Origin: B1 sp034439755 | Lineage (GTDB): Bacteria; Bacteroidota; Bacteroidia; UKL13-3 | Assembly: GCA_034439755.1 (NCBI GenBank) | Contig: JAWXAZ010000117.1 | Location: 15,240 to 79,239, forward strand | Length of the DNA: 64,000 nt | Reading direction: 5' to 3' | Shown here: positions 1 to 9,680 of the stretch, in pieces | Layout: every line of letters begins with the position of its first letter | Position numbering within the stretch: the stretch's first letter is position 1 | The notes under the pieces: generated by a model | Databases searched by the model: none | Told to the model about the DNA's origin: nothing | What the model saw: the letters and a program-made list of their open reading frames with translations, nothing else | Translations under genes and position numbers: made by a program

Positions 1-71
1 TTTCAAAAAACTATGGTACTTTAGCAAAACAAATTCAGTTCAACTATTTAACAGATAGCACCGCTGAATAA
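1..71 (+). CDS. C-terminal tail of an upstream gene (partial)
   Basis: An open frame enters from the left edge and encodes about 22 residues ending in LTDSTAE before a TAA at 69-71. The 44-bp gap to the next gene is typical of a gene boundary. The tail is too short to assign to a family, and it could be a chance open frame. Confidence 0.35.
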   Translation, partial: SKNYGTLAKQIQFNYLTDSTAE

Positions 72-115
72 TCAATTGAAGTAATAATAAAATTAAAATC
101 ATAAAAAATCATAAA

Positions 116-1597
116 ATGAAAAAAGCAATTTTAGCATTAGTCCTTTTAACGAGTTTAACTGCATTTACAAATGCCCAAACGATTTTGCCTTTATTGTCTG
201 CTGAATCTGGTAACAGATCTGTTGAACAAGCAAACTGTTGGGGATTTGGTTCAATATCTTACACGAATATAGCTGCTCAATTAATAACAGGTACAACTTC
301 AATGAGAAGTAATTCTCCAACAAACCTTGACCCAAATGCCTGTTGGATAAAAACACCTTGGATTAAACCAACTACTGGTAATATTACCTTGAAAATAAAG
401 TTTGAAAGCACATCTGCTGCTACAACTAGAAGAATTATTTTAAGCTATTCGCCTTATGATGCATCTGCGGGTGTTTATAAAGAAGGCACTTATGTTCGTT
501 TTGATTCAATTCAATACGAGCCTAGCCTTCCTACATCGGCGCAAAGTTTAACATTTGCCTTGCCTGCTGCCATTATAAATTCAACTACACCATATAAGAT
601 TAGAATTAGTTTTGTTGGTACTGGCGGTATTACAAGGTATAATATTGATGATGTAATGATTCCTGCTATTTATTGGTCTGATCCAAGTAATTCTTGTTTG
701 CCTATACCTTCAATAGTTGATAAAGATAAAGATGGTGTTGCTGATGCGGATGATGCTTATCCTGAAGATGAAGAACGAGCTTACAATACTGATTTGGTAA
801 AAGAAGCTACTCTGATGTTTGAAGATTTATGGCCTAATACGGGTGATTATGATTTCAATGATCTGGTAACTAAATACAATGCAGTAGCGGTTACAAATGC
901 CGACAATAATGTGGTAGAAGTTTTGTTAAACGTAGAATTGAGAGCTATTGGTGCAAGTTTTAACAATGGTTTTTTAATGCAGTTCGACAACTTAGATGCA
1001 AAAAGAATTACTGGTGTTAAAGGCAATAATATGAGCAAAACAGAATGGGCAAATTTTAGCGATAATGGAACAGAAAACGACCAGAAATATGCCAATATAT
1101 TGATATTTTCTGAAGCATTTAAGGTATTGCCTTCTCCTGGTGGATCGGGTGTAAATGTTAATCCAGAAGCCCAATATGTGAACCCTGAAACATTGAAAAT
1201 TGTCATTTCATTTGATACAAATAAAGATAATACAACGGGTTTAAAAGAATTGGCATTGAATCCATACATCATCGTGAATCAAAATAGAGAGATTGAAGTT
1301 CACTTAGCAGATTATATGCCATCTAGTAAGGCTACTCTAAAATTATTTGGCACTGCAAATGATAATAGCAATCTTGAAAAGGGAAGAACTTACAGAACAT
1401 CTAGCAACTTACCTTTTGCCTTGCAAATTGAAAAAACTGCCCCGCACATGGTTGAGAAGCAAGATATCTTGAAAGGTTATTTGAAATTTGCAGAATGGGC
1501 GAAGTCCAATGGCGAATTATACCGTGATTGGTATAGCAATACCGAAAAAGGTTACAGAGAAGAAAAATTGTTATACTTTATAAAAGGTGATAAATAG
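116..1597 (+). CDS. LruC-domain secreted protein
   Basis: A 493-residue exported protein. Residues 1-20 form a signal peptide (lysines, hydrophobic core, cleavage near TNAQ). Residues 25-190 are a beta-rich module with no clear family. Near residues 201-214 is an acidic DxDxDGVxDxxD calcium-binding motif of the thrombospondin type 3 kind. Residues 225-480 match the LruC/DUF4842 domain, recognisable from the FEDLWPNTGDYDFNDLV stretch. Proteins of this type are surface or periplasmic in Bacteroidota and Leptospira; their role is not settled. It is followed by a strong hairpin terminator and stands alone. The domain call is firm and the function is unknown. Confidence 0.8.
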   Translation: MKKAILALVLLTSLTAFTNAQTILPLLSAESGNRSVEQANCWGFGSISYTNIAAQLITGTTSMRSNSPTNLDPNACWIKTPWIKPTTGNITLKIKFESTSAATTRRIILSYSPYDASAGVYKEGTYVRFDSIQYEPSLPTSAQSLTFALPAAIINSTTPYKIRISFVGTGGITRYNIDDVMIPAIYWSDPSNSCLPIPSIVDKDKDGVADADDAYPEDEERAYNTDLVKEATLMFEDLWPNTGDYDFNDLVTKYNAVAVTNADNNVVEVLLNVELRAIGASFNNGFLMQFDNLDAKRITGVKGNNMSKTEWANFSDNGTENDQKYANILIFSEAFKVLPSPGGSGVNVNPEAQYVNPETLKIVISFDTNKDNTTGLKELALNPYIIVNQNREIEVHLADYMPSSKATLKLFGTANDNSNLEKGRTYRTSSNLPFALQIEKTAPHMVEKQDILKGYLKFAEWAKSNGELYRDWYSNTEKGYREEKLLYFIKGDK

Positions 1598-1610
1598 GAA
1601 CTGCATCAAT

Positions 1611-1645
1611 AAAAAAAGCCCAGCATTGTTGCTGGGCTTTTTTTA
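1611..1645. terminator. Rho-independent terminator, probably bidirectional
   Basis: Perfect 8-bp stem GCCCAGCA (1618-1625) / TGCTGGGC (1630-1637) with a TTGT loop. It is flanked by seven A on the left and seven T on the right, so it can serve both the LruC gene and the convergent selU gene. Confidence 0.9.
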
Positions 1646-1682
1646 TTTTTAAAAGGAAAGCCCCAACAATCTTTATTGTGTA

Positions 1683-2705
1683 TTATGATTCTTGAGGTTG
1701 AATGGAAAGCAAATGTTGGATGAGCCCATTACCTGCCAATTCTATTTTACATGAATTTTGTGGTATGCGTTGCTCAAACCCAAACGTATATTGTTTATCG
1801 TAGTGTTGTAGTACCATTTTTGCCCAGGTTTCTACATCACCATTTTCTAAAGCTTCAATGGCCATTCGGTTATTTAAATCGCCCATTCGTTTGCATAATT
1901 TTGCCGTTATTTCGCTTAATGTTTTTGGGTCGAAAACACCATATTCGTCGATAATATGCTTCAAACGCATTTCAAAAGGGTAATCCAGAAAGTGAACATA
2001 ACTGTTCCTAATACCCTCGTAAACGGAATTTGGCACTTGGAGTTTGCCAATTAATCTACTTTCGTCTTCTACCCAAATGAGTTGGTTCGAACCGAATTTT
2101 CTTAAAACATCATAAACTTTGTTTTCAAATTGTTCTTGAGTAGGTTGTTGTGGGTCTAAACCCAATGAACCAAAGGCAGAACCTTTGTGGTTAGCCAAAT
2201 TTTCAATATCCAAAACCTGGGCTCCTTTGGCCAACATTTCTTGCAATATCTCTGATTTTGCACAACCTGTTAGTCCGCCCAGCACTTGAAAAGCAAATTC
2301 TTGCCCAAAAAAGTCCAAGACCTGCGCCCTATAGGTTTTATAGCCGCCTACAATCAAATTCACCTTAAAGCCTGCAGAACTAAGTAGGTTCGACATAATT
2401 TGACTGCGCAAGCCGCCCCTCCAGCAATGAATATAAATTTCTTTGCCTTCAAAATCGCGGTAAGCAACTTTGAGGTACTGCGTAAATTTGGGTCCAACCA
2501 ATTTATACCCTAAAATCACTGCAGCTTGATGACCTTGTTGTTTGTAACAAGTGCCCACCAACTTCCTTTCTTCGTTATTTAAGATAGGAAAAGACCTAGC
2601 ACCTGGAATATGGCCTTGTTCAAACTCGCCTTCGCTCCTTGCATCGAGCAATAAAATGGGCTCATTTAAGGCTAGAACATCTGATATGGTAATTAATTTT
2701 AACAT
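1683..2705 (-). CDS. selU: tRNA 2-selenouridine synthase
   Basis: SelU (MnmH/YbbB) replaces sulfur by selenium in 2-thiouridine at the wobble position of certain tRNAs, using selenophosphate. The N-terminal rhodanese domain (about residues 5-125) carries the catalytic cysteine C94 in IHCWRGGLRS. A P-loop domain follows. Its Walker A reads GLTGCAKS (144-151), with alanine at 149 where the family normally has glycine. The length, 340 residues, is normal. The gene is divergent from guaA with about 54 bp between them. The family call is firm; whether the altered P-loop lowers activity is open. No selD is present in the window. Confidence 0.9.
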   Translation of the reverse strand: MLKLITISDVLALNEPILLLDARSEGEFEQGHIPGARSFPILNNEERKLVGTCYKQQGHQAAVILGYKLVGPKFTQYLKVAYRDFEGKEIYIHCWRGGLRSQIMSNLLSSAGFKVNLIVGGYKTYRAQVLDFFGQEFAFQVLGGLTGCAKSEILQEMLAKGAQVLDIENLANHKGSAFGSLGLDPQQPTQEQFENKVYDVLRKFGSNQLIWVEDESRLIGKLQVPNSVYEGIRNSYVHFLDYPFEMRLKHIIDEYGVFDPKTLSEITAKLCKRMGDLNNRMAIEALENGDVETWAKMVLQHYDKQYTFGFEQRIPQNSCKIELAGNGLIQHLLSIQPQES

Positions 2706-2759
2706 TATTGCTTGCTTGGACTAAAATTGTCGGGAAAAATAATGAAATTCGCAGCACGT

Positions 2760-4286
2760 ATGGAAGAAAAAGTCCTCATTATAGATTTTGGGTCACAATA
2801 TACCCAATTAATTGCCCGTCGCCTTCGCGAATTAAATGTTTATTCAGAAATTCATCCATGCACGCATATACCGAGTCTCGATGAACACACCAAAGCTGTA
2901 ATTTTAAGTGGAAGTCCGTATTCTGTGAACGATGGTATTTTACCCGATGTAGATTTGAGTTTATATAGAGGAAAATTGCCTTTATTGGGTGTATGTTATG
3001 GCGCGCAATTACTGGCTAAACAAAATGGCGGCTTTGTAGTACCAAGTAAAATTAGGGAATATGGCAGGGCTAATTTAAAATCCATTTTTGGTTCAGCTTT
3101 ATTTAACGAAGTACCGGTTGACAGCCAAGTTTGGATGAGTCACGGCGATACCATTGAAGACATTCCTGCAAATTTTGAGATCATTGCGAGCACAGAATCG
3201 GTGAAAGTTGCAGCATTTAAGATTAAGGGCGAAGACACTTATGCCATACAGTTTCATCCAGAGGTTACGCACAGCCCAGATGGAAAAACGATTTTACATA
3301 ACTTTATTAGCAAAATTGCCGGTCTGAACCAAAACTGGACACCCACACATTTCATTGAAAACACCACAGCCGATTTAAAGCAAAAGTTGGGTAATGACAA
3401 AGTAATTTTAGGCTTATCTGGCGGAGTTGATTCGTCTGTTGCCGCTATGTTGCTAAAGGAAGCGATTGGAGAGAACCTAACGGGTATTTTTATTGATAAT
3501 GGCCTCTTGAGGAAAGACGAGTTTGCGCAAGTTTTGCATGCTTATAGAAATATGGGTATTAATGTGATTGGCATTGATGCAAAAAAGAAATTTTTAGATG
3601 CTTTAGTTGGCATTAGTGACCCCGAGCAAAAACGTAAAACTATTGGTCGGGTTTTTATAGAGGTATTCGACGAAGAAGCCAATAAAATAGAGAATACGAA
3701 GTGGTTGGCTCAGGGAACAATTTACCCCGACGTGATTGAAAGCGTGAGTGTAAAAGGTCCGTCTGCCACCATTAAATCGCATCACAATGTGGGTGGATTG
3801 CCAGATCACATGAAGTTAAAGATTGTGGAGCCTTTGCGGATGTTGTTTAAAGATGAGGTAAGAAATGTGGGAACGGCCTTGGGCATGGAGCCAATCATTT
3901 TAAACAGGCATCCCTTTCCTGGTCCGGGATTAGCCATTCGCATTTTGGGAGAAATTACGGAGGAGAAAGTTAGGATTTTACAGGAGGCAGATGCGATATT
4001 TATTGGCGAGTTAAAAGACAAAGGACATTATAACCATGTTTGGCAGGCTGGAGTTATTTATTTACCTATACAATCGGTTGGCGTAATGGGCGATGAGCGC
4101 ACCTATGAAAATGTAGTTTGTTTGCGCGCTGTTACGTCTGTAGATGGCATGACGGCTGACTTTTGCCACTTACCCCATGAGTTTTTGGGAATGGTTGCCA
4201 ATAGAATAATTAATGAAATAAAAGGTATTAATAGGGTTGTTTATGATATAAGTTCAAAGCCACCTGCCACCATTGAATGGGAATAA
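2760..4286 (+). CDS. guaA: GMP synthase (glutamine-hydrolysing)
   Basis: Converts XMP, ATP and glutamine to GMP in purine synthesis. The class I amidotransferase domain has C79 (GVCYGAQLL) and H166/E168 (QFHPEV). The ATP-pyrophosphatase loop is SGGVDSS (220-226). The C-terminal dimerisation domain ends IEWE. The start at 2760 gives MEEKVLIIDFGSQ, which matches family N-termini. The frame is open upstream to an ATG at 2742 and a TTG at 2712, but those extensions look non-native. The product is 508 residues. The stop sits 2 bp before the ATG of the next gene, so the two are probably co-transcribed. Confidence 0.97.
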   Translation: MEEKVLIIDFGSQYTQLIARRLRELNVYSEIHPCTHIPSLDEHTKAVILSGSPYSVNDGILPDVDLSLYRGKLPLLGVCYGAQLLAKQNGGFVVPSKIREYGRANLKSIFGSALFNEVPVDSQVWMSHGDTIEDIPANFEIIASTESVKVAAFKIKGEDTYAIQFHPEVTHSPDGKTILHNFISKIAGLNQNWTPTHFIENTTADLKQKLGNDKVILGLSGGVDSSVAAMLLKEAIGENLTGIFIDNGLLRKDEFAQVLHAYRNMGINVIGIDAKKKFLDALVGISDPEQKRKTIGRVFIEVFDEEANKIENTKWLAQGTIYPDVIESVSVKGPSATIKSHHNVGGLPDHMKLKIVEPLRMLFKDEVRNVGTALGMEPIILNRHPFPGPGLAIRILGEITEEKVRILQEADAIFIGELKDKGHYNHVWQAGVIYLPIQSVGVMGDERTYENVVCLRAVTSVDGMTADFCHLPHEFLGMVANRIINEIKGINRVVYDISSKPPATIEWE

Positions 4287-4288
4287 AA

Positions 4289-5461
4289 ATGAAAACAATT
4301 CGCTATCTAATTTTATTTATAGCAATTTTAGTTGCGGGTAAGAGTGTGCAGGCACAAAATGGTTTAAAGGATTTGTTAAATCCAAAATACCAAGTGTCGC
4401 TTATCATGCCATTTTGTAGCGAACAATTGTTGCAAAATCCAAAGCATAAAAATGCTGCTATTAGTAATGCTTGTAGAAAATATTATGAAGGATTTCTTTT
4501 GGCATTGGATAGTTTTAGCACAACGGATCTTCCTATAGAAGTTAGGGTCTATGATACCAAACGGGATAGTTTAACACTTAAAAAAATCCTTGACAAGAAA
4601 GACGTTTTAAATTCTGATTTAATTATTGGACCCGTTTTAAAAGAGGGAAATGATATGATGGTAGACTATTGTAAGAAGTCGAAAATCTATCATGTTTCGC
4701 CGGTTTTTACCCTTACAAAAAGCAAGATTGACAATCCTTATTTGATTTCTGTATACCCCGATTTAAGTTATTATGGAGATTTCATTTTAGAGGATATAAA
4801 ATCTAATGGCGAAACCAATGCGAATATAATGGTGTTGGCTGGAAAAGAAGGCAATGATAAAATTTTGGCGAATAGGATTATGGATTTAAAGGAGAAATAT
4901 CCGGGCTATACTTTTAAGAGCATTGAAATTGGAAAGTATATGGAATTGAAGGACTATTATAAATTTGCGCGACCAAATCATGTGATTATTTCAAGCGAAA
5001 GTGAGTTTATGGTTGGTTCAGCCCTAAAGATGTTGAGCGATACGAATCAATTTATGGATATACAGGTTTATGGGTTACGCAAATGGTTGGAATTTAAGGC
5101 TCCTAATATTAGGCAATTAGAGCAATTGAAGGTAAAAATAATCTCCCCTTATTATTTAGATTATACCAATGAAAAATGTAAATTATTTATAGAAAAATAT
5201 CGTGAGCGGTTCTTTACAGAGCCCGATGAGTATGCTGTGACAGGATACGAGCAGGGTATTTATTTTTTAAGCATACTTATAAAGAATCATGGCAATTTAT
5301 CTGACTTAAGAAAAGAACCGAAAAACCAGCCCTTAAGTAATGTATATGAGTTTAAGCAGAAAATAGATGGGAAAGGCATTCAAAACAATGCGATTAACAT
5401 TCTATTTTTTGAGGATGGTCGCCTTCAACGGAACGAATTTCTTAATGCACCGGTGGATTAG
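4289..5461 (+). CDS. Periplasmic-binding-protein-like exported protein
   Basis: A 390-residue protein with a signal peptide (MKTIRYLILFIAILVAGKSVQAQ region). The rest has the layout of a type 1 periplasmic binding fold: a start strand YQVSLIMPF, then LIIGPVLKEG, then YHVSPVFTLTKS, as in amino-acid ABC transporter substrate-binding or receptor-like proteins. No permease or ATPase is adjacent. It sits 2 bp behind guaA. The ATG at 4289 is preferred over 4277, which would overlap guaA and put a short leader in front of the signal peptide. The ligand is unknown. Confidence 0.65.
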   Translation: MKTIRYLILFIAILVAGKSVQAQNGLKDLLNPKYQVSLIMPFCSEQLLQNPKHKNAAISNACRKYYEGFLLALDSFSTTDLPIEVRVYDTKRDSLTLKKILDKKDVLNSDLIIGPVLKEGNDMMVDYCKKSKIYHVSPVFTLTKSKIDNPYLISVYPDLSYYGDFILEDIKSNGETNANIMVLAGKEGNDKILANRIMDLKEKYPGYTFKSIEIGKYMELKDYYKFARPNHVIISSESEFMVGSALKMLSDTNQFMDIQVYGLRKWLEFKAPNIRQLEQLKVKIISPYYLDYTNEKCKLFIEKYRERFFTEPDEYAVTGYEQGIYFLSILIKNHGNLSDLRKEPKNQPLSNVYEFKQKIDGKGIQNNAINILFFEDGRLQRNEFLNAPVD

Positions 5462-5587
5462 AAAAGTTAACTTTAAAGGGGCAATTAATAACGCGCTTAA
5501 CTAATTTCGACAATTGAGTATAGACTAAAAATCTTACCCTACATAATCTAGCTTTTTATTGGGCTTGAAAAACCGAACTTGTTGTAT

Positions 5588-6991
5588 TTAAATTAACCAC
5601 CTAAAGAGGAGGAATAGAGAGCCAGAAAGGATAATGCTTACAGGCAAAGTTAGCAACCAAGCGAGGGCAATATTTTTGATGGTTTTGCTTTGCAAATTTT
5701 TAATTCCTTTGCTTGCTACCATAGCACCTGCGATACCCGATGAAAGCACATGGGTTGTACTAACAGGCAAACCTAACCAAGTTGAAAATCCGATGGTTGA
5801 GGCAGCTACTAATTCTGCACTTGCGCCTTGGGCATAAGTTAAATGTTGTTTACCAATTTTCTCACCTATGGTAGTTACGATACGCTTCCACCCTATCATA
5901 GTTCCTAATCCAAGACTAATAGAAATTAAAAATATCACCCACAATGGGGCATATTCTGTTACGCTTTTAATTTCTTTTATAGATTCTTTAATCTTAATTT
6001 TATTGGTTTCGCTCAGACTTAGATTTTTACTTGCAAGTAAAACTTTCGTACCCTTGCCCAATAGCACTAAATCTTTGCGCAAAGACGCTTTTTGATAATT
6101 GTCAAAATTTTCGATTTTAGCGCCTGTAGCCAATAGAGAATCGAAATGATTGATGTTATTGGCCACTTTATGGTAATTAAACAATTCATCCTCATTGAAA
6201 TCTTGCGGATTTATTTTGGCATAAATTGTTTTAAATTCCACTACTTGATCGCGCACATCGGCAGTATTTTTATTTAAGTTTAGGGTAAAATACCCTGGAA
6301 CAATGGCAATGAGAATTAACATTACCATTCCCACACCCTTTTGCCCATCGTTTGAACCATGAGAAAAACTCACCCCCGTACAAGTGAATAATAAAATTAA
6401 CCTGATCCAAAACGGAGGAGGATCATTAGAAATAGGCTCTTTAAAAATTTGTTTATTTTTAACTACTTGGCGTAGGATGTACATTAATAAAATTGCTAAG
6501 CTAAATCCTAAAATAGGAGAAAGCAAAAGGGAAAGACCAATATCTCCTGCTTTTCCCCAGTTAACATAGCTAAGGCCGTTTTCGGGAGAAATAAAAGCAA
6601 ATCCAATCCCAACTCCTATAATTGAACCAATGAGCGTATGAGAGCTAGAACAAGGAATCCCTAGATACCAAGTTCCTAAATTCCAAGCGATTGCTGTAAT
6701 GAGTATGGATAAAATGAGTGCAATATTGTGATAGATATCGGTATCTAATAACAACTCGGTTGGCAACAAATTAGTGATTCCCATTGCCACTGCAATTCCC
6801 CCTGCAAAAACGCCAATTGCATTCCAAATTCCACTCCAAATTACGGCAGCCCAAGGCTTAAGAGAATTGGTGTAAATTACGGTAGCTACAGCATTTGCCG
6901 TATCATGAAAACCATTGATAAATTCGAATGCTGCTGCAGCAAATAAGCAAAGCAATAAGAGAATCGTGAGTGAAGTGTCTAGTCCAAACAT
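5588..6991 (-). CDS. PiT-family inorganic phosphate transporter
   Basis: Inner-membrane low-affinity phosphate carrier, 467 residues, about ten hydrophobic segments. It has the two PiT signature repeats: GFHDTANAVATVIYTNSL near residue 27 and FSHGSNDGQKGVGM near the middle. A long hydrophilic loop of roughly 110 residues separates the two halves. It stands alone, convergent with the periplasmic-binding-like gene, with no DUF47 partner. This distinguishes it from the second PiT gene at 11768. The 126-bp gap behind it shows no clear terminator. Confidence 0.92.
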   Translation of the reverse strand: MFGLDTSLTILLLLCLFAAAAFEFINGFHDTANAVATVIYTNSLKPWAAVIWSGIWNAIGVFAGGIAVAMGITNLLPTELLLDTDIYHNIALILSILITAIAWNLGTWYLGIPCSSSHTLIGSIIGVGIGFAFISPENGLSYVNWGKAGDIGLSLLLSPILGFSLAILLMYILRQVVKNKQIFKEPISNDPPPFWIRLILLFTCTGVSFSHGSNDGQKGVGMVMLILIAIVPGYFTLNLNKNTADVRDQVVEFKTIYAKINPQDFNEDELFNYHKVANNINHFDSLLATGAKIENFDNYQKASLRKDLVLLGKGTKVLLASKNLSLSETNKIKIKESIKEIKSVTEYAPLWVIFLISISLGLGTMIGWKRIVTTIGEKIGKQHLTYAQGASAELVAASTIGFSTWLGLPVSTTHVLSSGIAGAMVASKGIKNLQSKTIKNIALAWLLTLPVSIILSGSLFLLFRWLI

Positions 6992-7137
6992 ATTGGTTGC
7001 AATAATAGTGCACTAATTAATGTTCAATGTTATGTAATTATGAAATATTTTTATGCATAATAGAACCACTTATCAAAAAAAAAGATGAGGTATGCTTGAT
7101 TCTTTTTACTTTGCGGCTCGTAATAAGAAAAACAGAT

Positions 7138-9285
7138 ATGAAAAAACTTCTTTATTCACTGGCTGCAATTATTTTATTAAGCACTGGTGTTAAGGCCGAC
7201 GAAGGCATGTGGATTCCATTATTGCTCAAAAAATACAATTATGAGCAAATGCAAGCAAAAGGGCTCAAGCTTACAGCAGAGCAATTGTATGATGTAAATA
7301 ATAGCTCTTTAAAAGATGCAATTGTTTGGTTTAACGGTGGATGTACAGGTGAAATTATTTCTTCAAAAGGTTTGGTTTTAACTAACCACCATTGTGGATA
7401 TGATGCCATTGCCAGTAATTCAACGCCAGAAAACAACAGATTAGACAACGGATTTTGGGCAAAAAATAATGGGGAAGAAATTCCTATTAGTGGCATGTGG
7501 GTTTCTATTGTTCAACGCATAGAAGACATGACAGATAGGGTTCAATTGGAATTAACAGGTGTAAGTGAAACTGATCGTCCGGCTAAGTTACAAGCTATCT
7601 ATAAAAAGATCATTGATGAAACAAAAAAGGGAAATACCTATGATGTTCAAATGCGTGAAATGTTTAAAGGCAATGCGTATTATTTATTTGTTTTTCAAAG
7701 ATTTACAGATATCCGTTTGGTAGGCACCCCACCTCAATCGGTAGGTAAATTTGGTGGAGATGCAGATAACTGGATGTGGCCTCGCCATACCGGAGATTTT
7801 AGCATGTTTCGCATATATGCCAATAAAGAAAACAAAGCGGCAGTGTATGCGCCAGATAATATTCCATACGCACCAAAACACTCTCTTCCGGTAAACATTA
7901 AAGGGGTTAAGGAAGGTGATTATGCCATGATATATGGATTTCCTGGCCGAACCAATCGCTATGAGTTTTCGCAAGGAATTGAGTTGGCTGTTGATAAGGT
8001 TAACCCAACCATTGTAAACTTAAGAGACATTAGGTTAAAGGCATGGAAAGAGGTAATGAATAAAGATGAGGGCGATCGTTTAAAATTGTCGTCGAGGTAT
8101 GCACAAATAGCTAACTATTGGAAATATTTTATTGGTCAAACTGAGCAATTAAAACGTTTAAAGGTTTATGATTATAAGAAGGAGAATGAAGCTAAATTCA
8201 ATGAATTTGCTAAAGGCAAGCCTTCATATGAAAATGTAATGGCCAATGTAGAAAAGGCATATATTAATTACAGGCCCATTGCCCTGCAAAGAACTTATTT
8301 ATTTGAAGGCATATTAGGTGTATCTATGAATGGTTTTGCAAGTAGTTTAATACCTTATGCTACCAATACCAAGGACAACAAAGATACTGCAAGTGCAAAT
8401 AAGGCATTGATGGCTGCAAAAGCTGGAGCTGATGAATTTTATCACTCATTTTTCGCTGTTGCTGATGAAAAGATTTTGGCTCAGATTTTAGAAATGTTTT
8501 ATAACAATATTCCTGCAGATCAACATCCTTCTTATATGAGTGTTATCCTTAAAAGCAAGGGGGCAACTAATTCAGATAAATTTAGAAGTTATGCCAAAAT
8601 GGTATATGCAAAAAGTTTCTTTACAAGCAAAGAAAAGTTTGAAGCCTTTGCCAATTCGCCAAGCTATAAAAAGTTGATGGCTGATCCTTGTTTTGCTATG
8701 GTAAATGCTTTCTATAATAATTATATAAACAATTATAAATCTAAGGTAGATGAATTTAATGCAGCAATGGGACCAGAAGGCAGGGCTTATATTAGAGGGT
8801 TGATGGAGATGAATCCAAACAAGGTATATTATCCAGATGCCAATTCATCATTGCGTTTAACTTATGGATCGGTTCAGGCCTACGAACCTAGAGATGCTGT
8901 TAAATTCGACTATATGACCACTTTAGATGGGGTAATGGAAAAATATAATCCAAATGATTTTGAATTTATTGTGCCTCAAAAGTTAATTGATTTATACAAT
9001 GCCAAAGATTTTGGAAATTACAAAAGGGAGGATGGTAAATTACCAGTTGCTTTTATTACTAACAATGATATCACTGGAGGTAACTCTGGCAGTCCGGTTA
9101 TTGATGGTGAAGGTCGCTTAATTGGATTGGCATTTGATGGCAATTGGGAAGCCATGAGTGGAGATATTGTTTTTGATGAAAAATATAAGCGTACTATTAA
9201 TGTAGACATAAGGTATGTATTGTTCTTAATTGATAAATTAGGTGGCGCTCCACATATTGTTTCAGAAATGAAATTGGTTCAATAA
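7138..9285 (+). CDS. S46 family dipeptidyl-peptidase, DPP7-type
   Basis: An exported serine exopeptidase that removes N-terminal dipeptides, 715 residues from the ATG at 7138. That start gives a good signal peptide cut after VKA, whereas the frame upstream lacks one. The chymotrypsin-fold triad is visible: H85 in LTNHHCGYD, D220 in WPRHTGDFSMFR and S650 in GGNSGSPVID. G668 in FDGNWEA lies 18 residues past the serine, the position of Gly673 in DPP7 and Arg673 in DPP11. This predicts a preference for hydrophobic P1 residues rather than Asp/Glu. It is a single gene with its own strong terminator. Confidence 0.93.
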   Translation: MKKLLYSLAAIILLSTGVKADEGMWIPLLLKKYNYEQMQAKGLKLTAEQLYDVNNSSLKDAIVWFNGGCTGEIISSKGLVLTNHHCGYDAIASNSTPENNRLDNGFWAKNNGEEIPISGMWVSIVQRIEDMTDRVQLELTGVSETDRPAKLQAIYKKIIDETKKGNTYDVQMREMFKGNAYYLFVFQRFTDIRLVGTPPQSVGKFGGDADNWMWPRHTGDFSMFRIYANKENKAAVYAPDNIPYAPKHSLPVNIKGVKEGDYAMIYGFPGRTNRYEFSQGIELAVDKVNPTIVNLRDIRLKAWKEVMNKDEGDRLKLSSRYAQIANYWKYFIGQTEQLKRLKVYDYKKENEAKFNEFAKGKPSYENVMANVEKAYINYRPIALQRTYLFEGILGVSMNGFASSLIPYATNTKDNKDTASANKALMAAKAGADEFYHSFFAVADEKILAQILEMFYNNIPADQHPSYMSVILKSKGATNSDKFRSYAKMVYAKSFFTSKEKFEAFANSPSYKKLMADPCFAMVNAFYNNYINNYKSKVDEFNAAMGPEGRAYIRGLMEMNPNKVYYPDANSSLRLTYGSVQAYEPRDAVKFDYMTTLDGVMEKYNPNDFEFIVPQKLIDLYNAKDFGNYKREDGKLPVAFITNNDITGGNSGSPVIDGEGRLIGLAFDGNWEAMSGDIVFDEKYKRTINVDIRYVLFLIDKLGGAPHIVSEMKLVQ

Positions 9286-9330
9286 AAGTGGTTTTAAATA
9301 GGAAAATATTTTCCAGCAATATTTTAATAA

Positions 9331-9366
9331 AAAAGGTCACCAACTATTCAGTTGGTGACCTTTTTT
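9331..9366 (+). terminator. Rho-independent terminator of the S46 peptidase gene
   Basis: Perfect 11-bp stem GGTCACCAACT (9335-9345) / AGTTGGTGACC (9350-9360), loop ATTC, then six T. Confidence 0.92.
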
Positions 9367-9511
9367 ATTACGAATTAAAGAGATACGCTATTGGCAATAG
9401 CTCAAAAACATTTGGATTAAACTGCATATCTTTTGGCATTTACCATAACTTACATCAATGCAGCTTTTGACTAATTTAATTTTAGTAATGGTATTATTTG
9501 ATTCAATTTTG

Positions 9512-9611
9512 TTAAGAATCACTTTGCAACCATATTTCGTTTAGAATCTCTTTGTATCCTTGTTTTATTAAGAAACACTTTGCAGCCTTATTCCTTTTAG
9601 AAACACATAGT
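9512..9611. repeat. Degenerate 27-29 bp direct repeats
   Basis: Four imperfect copies of a TTAAGAAWCACTTTG-like unit begin at 9512, 9541, 9568 and 9597 (the last partial). They lie in the roughly 395-bp gap between the S46 peptidase and the convergent porin. Apart from the terminator, nothing else was found in this gap. Confidence 0.5.
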
Positions 9612-9680
9612 ATGATTATATGGTGCTACAAAAGGGACTAATGGCTTTGGGCAAATTTGCAGGTTTTAGATTAAAGGCAA

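Noticed and set aside
7096..7113. Promoter TTG + TACTTTG before the S46 peptidase
   Set aside because: The -7-like word has one base too few and the TTG is only 8 bp away, too close for a -33 element.
6992..7137. Pho box upstream of the first PiT gene
   Set aside because: Two TGTT words occur (7021, 7028) but with 7-bp spacing, so the 11-bp register is missing.
9288..9470. Small plus-strand gene behind the S46 peptidase
   Set aside because: It runs straight through the terminator hairpin and has no recognisable features.
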